Assembly: GCA_011033025.1 (NCBI GenBank)
Contig: WFMF01000035.1
Location: forward strand, 558,001 to 622,000
Length of the DNA: 64,000 bases
Reading direction: 5' to 3'
Origin: Beroe forskalii
Lineage: Eukaryota > Ctenophora > Nuda > Beroida > Beroidae
The notes under the pieces are model-generated. The model searched no databases, had not been told where the DNA came from, and worked only from the letters and a program-made list of their open reading frames with translations. Shown piece by piece: positions 55,946 to 64,000 of this stretch. A program made the translations under genes and the position numbers. Every line of letters begins with the position of its first letter. Positions within the stretch are counted from its first letter, which is position 1.

Positions 55946-58690
55946 GAACACAATTCGAGCATTGAAACATTAGCCCATCAGTATTTAGTCAACTGATGAT
56001 TGGTGCATAAACCAATTAGATTGAGCAATATGAGTGTATTTCTTCTCCGTAGCGTACTATATTATGAGCATAATATTTCGATTCAATGCATGTAAAGTTG
56101 GTCTTATCTTCATTCCGCTTCACCAAGACACAGTACAGTAAAATTTCAGCAGTGCAGCCTTAATGAACTTATGAAGGGTAAAGTATACAATGCCAACGCC
56201 CAAAGAAGCAGTAAACTGGGATGTACTTTGTCAGAAGTGAAAATCGCGTGGCCTGGGCCCCTACTCTGCATATATTCCAAAATCAAATTTCATCAAAAAG
56301 GGAACTGTTCTGTCATGGATCGGCAAGATTCTTGAATGCACCCGCACCTTTCTGCCACTGCAATACACATCTGTTGCGGAGGGTGAACACGTTTGCAACG
56401 TACCTGCATGCCTTCACAGCTAACCCTGTGGGCCGGGGCTGTACATTGCACTTATAGGTATCTTCTTGGCCTTAAAGAGTCTTGAACAAGGCAAACGGTT
56501 ACATCATTACCATCTGCAGCGGCTTTTGTTATGATGTGCGTCTGTGTGCAGACTCTACCTACAGGTACCTACAAAGTCTGTGTACGCCTTAACTCGGCTT
56601 TTACCGATTCCCGTCAAAGCCCTCTTGTTCTAAAGTTATAATCCTAAACCTTAACCCGGAGCCCAACTACGCTAGTCCTTATTCTACTTAACTCTAACCC
56701 TAACCTCAACCCCTAACTTAATGTTTGAGCCTGACCTAATCACTGATTTTAGAGGAGGCCGTTAAAACACCGTAGATTTAAAAGGGACAGATTTGTCAGA
56801 GAAATTTTTTGCTCACTCACTATGTAACCTTCACCGAATGAGCGAATGGGGTATGTACCAACCATTGAATAATGACTGTAGGTAGGTTTCTCAATGAGGC
56901 TCAAATTGCCGATTCCACCGCTCCACGGCCGTCGGTAATGATTACGGTAATGATGTAGTCAATGCCACAATTCAGATTTTATGGCTTAAAAAATTACATG
57001 ACTGTCAGTGTTCACTGTTCTGTATAAGGCTTTTAATCAATGTTTAAGGTCAGTGAGATTTAAAGTAGCCTGACAAAGTGTCAGAGGCCAAAATAATAAA
57101 TGACTTGATTAAATTTGATTGGGTACGATCTCCCATTGGTCAGTACTGGCCTCATTAGCCTGATCAAGGCCTCATTAGCAGTTTCTCCGTGGCTGTGGCT
57201 CACAAACATGGCATGACCCATACAATGACATAAATATGATTTGATTGTTTTTATTCAATGCATTTAAATTTTTAATTTCATATTCCCAATTGCAAAAATC
57301 AAGAGTTTTTATTTCCTCGATCCGCCTCGATCAAGGTCAATGGTGAACGAGCTCGAGCTCGGTTGTAGAATAGAGTGTAGAATGTAAACAATTACCTCAT
57401 TAACACACAGAATACCTGGGCACATGTCAAAATTCAATTAAGCGTATCAATTAGAACGCGATCTAGGTGCCCGCTACCCATATATATGAGTAAAAAAATT
57501 TAATATGTGCTGCTCGCACATATTTTTTCGACCGAATTATATCAGTAAAATCGTAAAAAATATGGGTAAAAAATATCAGAAAATAAATCTCACTGATATA
57601 TATGGGTGAAAATATGGCCATGGAACATAGGGGTTAGTGAATTATCACTATCAGCCTGCGAGATGGTAAAAATCTGGAGATGTGCAATAATTGGTTCTAA
57701 ATGATACTCGATATGAGGTCACTTTCTTCCATTCATTTCCTCGAAGTAAGCGTTACATGCAATGTGTACAATGTACAGGTCATGTTTGTATTTGTAAAAT
57801 GATATGGCATTAAAACAACAATAGGTAGTAGTCTACAAATGTGTTTACAGAATGTTAGCAAATCGATAAATTCATTAAAAAACGTGTTTCTTCATAAGTT
57901 TTCATTTTTGGTCCCAGTCGGGGTGCGTACAGTGTGTACGCACGGCCTCCGGGGTGTAGGTTTCTTGGGTTAGGAGGCCGAAAAACCGAGTGCCGTACAC
58001 TTTGTACTGCATAATCACCCTTACCCAACTGACGACCCGTTTAAACCCATGAGCACCTGATGTTTTTAGGCCTTATTAATTTAAATTATTAGTAGTACCA
58101 TTTATTCCTTCCGTGTTCATTAGTAACTAATGTTTCTTGAACCGTAGCATGAGCTCTTGTTCTTTTATAACTTCTTGTTCGTTACTTACTTCTTAAACCG
58201 TAGCATGAACTTTATTATACTTTATTAACCTCATTGACATGGCTGAACGGACTACAGCAATTCTGTACTGTAGTTTGTAGATAAAAATACAACGAAGGTA
58301 TAAATGTACCGGCAATGATGTGATACATCATACAAAACGTAATACCTAAATGAAACGTATTACAAAAACTTTGTTAGGTCATAGGTGAGGGCATTTACAT
58401 TTTTAATGTACCCAAATCACTTGGTTATAGCCTTATAGACTTTGCACTGTGTATGTCTAGAGGCATCAGGTATCTATCGAAGTATGAATTTGGATACTCA
58501 GTATGAAAACCAGGAAGTTTTAAACTAGGCCATATAATCATGACATAACCTAAAACTTTATTTTTCCATAAACCAGCCATAATTTAAGCGCGATCTTTGC
58601 GATCTCTGCCCGCCAACATCTTTAGAGTCTACCTTGATGCAGCGCATCTTATACCATCTAAAAACTACATCAGCTGAAAAACAAGCGTTG
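55946..58690. other. AT-rich intergenic DNA, no gene recognised
   Basis: No frame here shows a recognisable protein. 57480-57600 has a hairpin around ATGTGCTGCTCGCACAT and repeated ATATGGGT words. 57917-57935 holds the palindrome GTGCGTACAGTGTGTACGCAC. Confidence 0.4.
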
Positions 58691-58725
58691 TGACTTCATC
58701 AATTCACCATTCTAACCCCTGATAA

Positions 58726-61700
58726 TGACGTCACTATCACCACGCCATTCTGTCAGACAGGACCTCTGTGTTGTGCCCTCACTTGGCTGAGGATGTTGGG
58801 ATGGTTACAAAGGTTGGTGAGGCGGAACTATCCAATCCCTGACCAGGTTCAAATACACACTGTATAGAAATATAACTACACGCTCTGTATAGAGGTTTTA
58901 TCGGAAGGATGGACAGTAGAGTAGCCATGTTTTTCACAGTTCACAGGTAAATTAAGCCCCATCTGCTATTGTTGGATATTTTCTCAAAATTTCAGACTAT
59001 ATGCAAGGGAATCTTTCAGGGTATGCAATATTGCATTATTGCAATGCATAGTTTGCATAATGCATGTACCCTCCGGCGGAACTATCCAATCCTCGACCAG
59101 CTTCATTTTATACACATACTGTGTAGCATACACAGCTTGGTGGAGCAATAACTTGGCCAGGGATGAGAAATAAGCAGATTTTCAAAATTGACAGGCGAAT
59201 TTGAATGTCAAATCAGTATTCAGTAATAATTAGATTTTTTCTTAAAATTTGAGACTGTTGAAAATATTTCTGTGCTGATTTCAAAGCCCTCTTGGGCACC
59301 GTGCTCACACAAAATGATGGCGTTGATGAGTTCATTGTTGATAGTGATTGTTAGGCTCTGCTGAGTGGTGGGTGATGACGTAACTTTTAACCTTCGGAGA
59401 AGTTCTTTTTGTCCAATATTCTTAATTCAATCATAAAAATTTTTATTGTTTTCGACACAGTTCAAAACCAATCATATCCTTCGTAGACAAAAAGTAATTG
59501 GCAAGAACTTTTTGGCGGGAAATTTCTGGTTCCAGCCACGGAACAAACAAGATCATGTGACAACCTTTAACTAGTAATGACGTCATGAATTCACCATGAT
59601 TAATGATTATGATATCATCAGTTCACCATATCAAGCCATGAAAATGACGTTATTTTACTCGTTCACTGTAACCACTGGCAGTTTACACGTGACATACATT
59701 CCATGACACATCAATGACACTGTGTAAACTATATATTATATGCACTCAGAATAAATAGGCGGTCGTAATGACGTCATTTACACTGTGCGCGCTGCCAAAT
59801 TGTTGAAAATAACCGCTATTATTCTTGCGCGATGTAAACTAGATGCTTTAGGGTAAATATTGTTATTGATACACAATGTAAGCTAACAAGGTCCTTTATT
59901 TACTTCAATCACGTGACCTGAAGCCAGCATTTTGATTGGCTCCCGCTCATGAATTCTCTGCTGTGATTGGATGTATCTTAGAGTAAATTGGGCAGTGATC
60001 CAGGAGAACAAGTGCTACTTGTAGAACAAGACTTTTGTGAAAACTACGTGAAAATTACTATTGTGGCACTAATTATAAGCGACGTGTAATAGAAACAATT
60101 AGTTTTCTCAAGTCGTATTAAGTCCTTTTTCAACAGAAACTGTTTTTACCAAATCCTGGAGAAAGAAGAGTTCTGAGTAAGATGATTTTGGGACCTCAAG
60201 CCATTGAGCACATATCCCAACCCCATTACAAGCTGCAGAGCTTCAGAGCTACTAATTGCTTGTGTTCGGTTGACATGTCCCCAAGAATCTTATATAAAAT
60301 CTACACAGTACAACTTCATCAATTCACCATTTTAACCCATGATAATAACGTCACTTTCAACCAATGAGAAAGTGTTTGGTGTAGAATGCTTGAGGATCGT
60401 GTAGTAATATTCTTGCCAAGCAGTAGTATTATACATGCTAATATATGATAATTCTCTTACCATGCTAATAGATCCAGGATATTACCAAAAGTGTAAGTAA
60501 ACAGTGACGCTATTGTTTACCATATATGGACCTGTGACGTCATTAGTTACCATATATGGCCAATAAGTTCAGAGGGAGTACAATGTAGTAATCTACACAC
60601 ATTCCAATGACCTATACATGCTATTAGGACTGTCAAAAGTTCAGGGATGAACGTTGGTCGTTGGTTGTGGGGAGTGGTCCTTCACATCCTAAATTTCCAG
60701 TCAAACTACAAGATATCAGTTTTGGATCTTTGATCTCAGAGTACTTCACTATTCTACTATGAGTGGAAATCTATTATTCTACAACTTTAAAATTTATTTC
60801 ATTGACTACTGTATCAGCCAAATTCCCGAAAGTAACTCATTCACCATGAATTTTTCTTGACTTTCGTCAAACGTTCAGCGAACGATAATTCTTTAGACAG
60901 CAGCCCTCTTAAGAACAGTAATTGAGGGTGACGTCATTACCCTTACGATGTGATGACCAATTAAACCAATTAAATGGCTTAATTGGCTAATTGAAACCGC
61001 CTATTTCCCTGATTTGGTTCGTGGTACTGTAAATAGGATGATCATATGGTTCGAACATTAGACCCTAATCTATTGTAGTGCGTAGTTAAATAGACAGTTA
61101 AACGTCATCAACTGATAGCTTTAAACTCAGATAATGACGTCACACCCAGTACCATGCACGTGGCAAAGAGAGACTAATTACACTCACTACCACAATCCCT
61201 TACTAATCGCCCCGTTGCCATGGAAACACCTGGGATTTGTGCTAATCACCTACTGAAGATGACGTCACTATCATGGGTTAACGTGGTTACTTGATGACGT
61301 GTTAGCCCGTGTGTTCTCCCACAAACGACATGTCAGGCATATAATGTAGGTAGAATTTGTTCATCATCCAGGCGATATATAATAGTACTTAATTACCGGT
61401 TAATTAGAGGTAATTAATGGGACAATTAACCAGTCATTATCCCGTGGCTACAGCTAGTTAACGATGGGGTATGATAGTAATGGCTGGGAAAATATCTCGT
61501 ACGTTTGATAATACGTGATATCACAGACATATATCTACGTTAACATGTTGTCATGTTGATTGTTAGCATTACATTTTCAAGTGAACATGATGTTATTATA
61601 GCACGTACTATAATGCGTGTTTAATTAACATGAACCCAGCAGATCAAGCTGCCATCCTAACGTGCTCTTCAAAGAAAACAGAGGGAGGAGGAGCTACGAT

Positions 61701-61746
61701 ATTCTCCGTCATCAGTTGCTTATTAGAAATTATAATGATGACGTCA
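58726..61746. promoter_or_regulatory. cluster of eight perfect CRE octamers (TGACGTCA)
   Basis: Perfect TGACGTCA lies at 58726, 59578, 59769, 60535, 60929, 61135, 61260 and 61739, with further one-base variants (for example near 59375, 59645, 60350 and 62216). The octamer is the consensus site for CREB/ATF-type bZIP factors. Several sites sit in a degenerate shared context, ATTCACCAT, then TAACCC, then TGATAATGACGTCAC, so part of the cluster may come from an old repeat. Regulatory function is inference. Confidence 0.5.
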
Positions 61747-61749
61747 TCA

Positions 61750-63454
61750 CATCACTCAACTCCACTAACTGTTTAACAGCGTTTTGGAGCACGTTATTAT
61801 TAAATCAAGAGGAGCATATGACACGCAGGCAGACATCTTATTACCATGCAATTATTAGTGATATCACACTCTGTATAAACAATGGAAGAGTGGTGGCCAC
61901 ACGCTAACTGGTCATCAGGGCACTGCCCAACGGATAGTTATCATATCATCGGTCGAAAAAATTAACAGCAAGGCATTTTACTGAGTGTTTGATAATTGTA
62001 ATGTACTGGGCTCAAAATTAGTTCATGTTTGGAAAATGCACCCACATGGCAATGTCATTTAACTTAATTCACACTTCAATGCAATTAGTGTATATAGTTA
62101 ATTAACTTGTGTAATATTTTAATATGGTTCGGCTTGACAAAACCAGAAAATATTATGGAAGCACACACTTTAATAAAGTGAGTTTATAGCTTGCGCAAAC
62201 CTGAAAATATGACGACCAGAATGACGTAACTTTCATGGATTATAACAGTGACCTTATGGCGATAAACCGCCAAATTTTGGTTGCCGGTAAATATAATTAC
62301 AGAGTCATTCTCCTCTTGGTTTGATGCGAGGTCGTTGGTTCGCTTTAACAAGTGGAAAGGAGTTCTTGTGAACTTCAGTACTGTCTTTAGTAATTATTAG
62401 TACTTATGTGATGTGAGGAGGTGTGATGGTTAATAAATGGAGAGGAAGGTCAAAATATTAGTTTTTAGAAAAAATGGTGGGCTTAACACTGAGTTGTAAA
62501 CGAATCATCAGATCTCCATCATATTTAAAGTGAATTGAATAAATTTGTGTTGAATCCAAAGCATCCCAAAAAGCAAGTTAGCAACCACCAAACAAGCCAT
62601 TGCTTATCCAATCAATTGATTTTACTAATTAATGGAGAGGTTCCTACGTTTCGAAACTTTGAAGAAGCATATTTTAAGTTACTAAACAGTTTTCTTATAA
62701 TGAGAAACTTAAAGCTACCAAGCGATTTTACCTTATAAGGCTAAACAGCCTTTAGATGAAGCTACATTCTGATGTGCCTAGACTTTTACCATTTGTCAAA
62801 GTTATGAAATGTTACATTCAATACTTATTAAGCATGCCACGACAAATCTTATATAGTCTAGGTAGTGGCACTATGAAACATATATAATTTGAATTTGTGC
62901 ATGAAATTCTCTCAGACATATTATGTCTGAAATAATATTATTACCTGAAGTAGATATTAACAGAGTCAAATCATTTTTCTTCCTTCTTTCTCATGAATGG
63001 CGTTCAAAATAAACACAAGGCTATGCTGTAAAGTGTACGCTGTATATATAATGTCCCCTCCTATGACTGACAACCATTAACATAGACAGTTCCTTGTAAC
63101 AGTGTAACTTAAGTGGCAAAACATGCCATTATTATTGAAATCATCACCAGTCAATTAACTCAGACATAAGAATTCTATGTATTTAACACAGAACTAGTTA
63201 TGACCAATAAAATACCCGAGTGATAAGCTCAATAAGTTTGAGGGAAATTGAAAATGTGTCAACTCTGTTCAGTCTCAAGAAGATTATACAAACATCTTGG
63301 ATTCTTGCCATTATCCTCCATCAATTGTATTGATCATGATGTGGCTGTCATATTTATACACCAATGTCTAAATTTTCACTAGAACAGTTACCCTCTTAAC
63401 CCTGAAATGTAGATTTTACAGGTTATCAAAAGTATTCACGGGTAAAGTACTCAC
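61750..63454. other. AT-rich DNA downstream of the chitin-binding exon
   Basis: Later exons of the minus-strand chitin-binding gene may lie here, but I could not identify one. No repeats or other genes stand out. Confidence 0.35.
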
Positions 63455-63913
63455 GGGTAAAGCTGCAAGTTTTCACAAGCTCAGCATTCCTGCACGTCTT
63501 GAAAGTAACATCAAACACATACTGTTCCTCACACTGCTGAGACGCAGCCACTCCATTAACACAGTCATAGTATTTCCTGCAACTCATGGGATCTGCTTCC
63601 TTGAATCTCCCTCCAGATGAGAGGCATTGGAATGCTGAAACAGAGGATAATAAACAGAGTTTACATGCAACGTTTGATATCAAGGTGTTTTAATTTGTAT
63701 TTGATTAACATGTTACTACAGCATATTTGAATTAAAGGGAAATCTTTCTTTAAGACATCAAATTAGCTTTGATATTGAAAAGGATACCACAACAATTTTT
63801 CAATGAATTGTATTTGAAACTAAGATCCAAGTGAAGCTACATTACAAGATTATACTTTTACCTGTTGTGATATAGGGAAACAGGAGTAGGTTAACCAAAT
63901 AGTTCCAAAGCAT
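63455..63913 (-). CDS. secreted chitin-binding type-2 (CBM14) protein, first two exons
   Basis: Exon 1, 63913-63862, encodes a signal-peptide-like MLWNYLVNLLLFPYITT. Exon 2, 63634-63455, joins it in phase 1 and encodes one peritrophin-A / CBM14 domain with six cysteines in family order: FQC, then SCRKYYDC, then QQC, FKTC and VKTC, with the usual aromatic YY before the third Cys. Such domains bind chitin and act outside the cell in cuticle, gut lining or immune proteins. The donor at 63454 (CCC then GTGAGT) shows the gene goes on to lower coordinates; those exons were not found. A 15-bp tandem duplication spans this donor, giving a second, weaker donor copy (CCC then GTGAAT). Confidence 0.82.
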
Positions 63914-64000
63914 GTTCTCTCTTAAAATTTTGATGCTAAACAGAAACTTTTGTTATTTTTATTTTCTCTTTAAACATTGCACAGCATTATTGTACTGTGC

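Noticed and set aside
55763-55996. Open frame across the N gap
   Set aside because: Most of it is unknown bases; the flanks show no recognisable protein.

Overview
The window is non-coding-rich DNA from an animal, very probably an invertebrate. The evidence is intron-split genes with GT-AG sites whose phases agree from exon to exon, a CIP2A orthologue (an animal gene), a TMEM272-like membrane protein, a chitin-binding type-2 exon, a Penelope-like retroelement and Helitron-type ends. An invertebrate deuterostome (amphioxus- or acorn-worm-like) or a lophotrochozoan would fit, but the species cannot be fixed from the sequence. All family names come from recognising motifs by eye; no search was run.

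Layout. 1-7305 is one 40-bp minisatellite. 7634-8496 is a short non-autonomous Helitron-like element, followed by a Penelope-like RT/GIY-YIG reading frame (8768-10774). Four exons of a TMEM272-like gene lie on the minus strand (15951 down to 12089). 17134-27087 is a roughly 10-kb nested inverted-repeat (foldback) complex whose centre is a 20-bp minisatellite in two opposed blocks. 28411-29916 holds two Helitron-like elements head to head. 30.2-30.7 kb carries GC-rich inverted repeats that recur at 55 kb. 32.2-32.7 kb is a minus-strand GIY-YIG relic, and 33.4-33.9 kb is a short inverted-repeat element.

The main host gene is CIP2A on the plus strand, 34562-53874. Twenty-two exons can be placed and give about 896 codons, close to the roughly 905 of the human protein: an N-terminal armadillo-like half (to 45825) and a C-terminal coiled coil (50330-53874). 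Its introns hold two more foldback elements (38453-41948 with a 21-bp satellite loop, and 47225-49745), an intact LINE ORF1-like frame (46156-47208), short inverted-repeat elements and an 860-bp polypyrimidine tract. One coding exon carries an in-frame 18-bp minisatellite, and another seems to be off by one base.

Downstream of CIP2A are repeats, a 100-N gap (55846-55945), long AT-rich DNA with no recognised gene, a striking cluster of eight perfect TGACGTCA sites (58726-61746), and the first two exons of a small secreted chitin-binding protein on the minus strand (63913 down to 63455). The genes do not look functionally linked. What unites the window is the architecture of the repeats: three foldback elements whose arms are built of tandem modules of about 160-175 bp.
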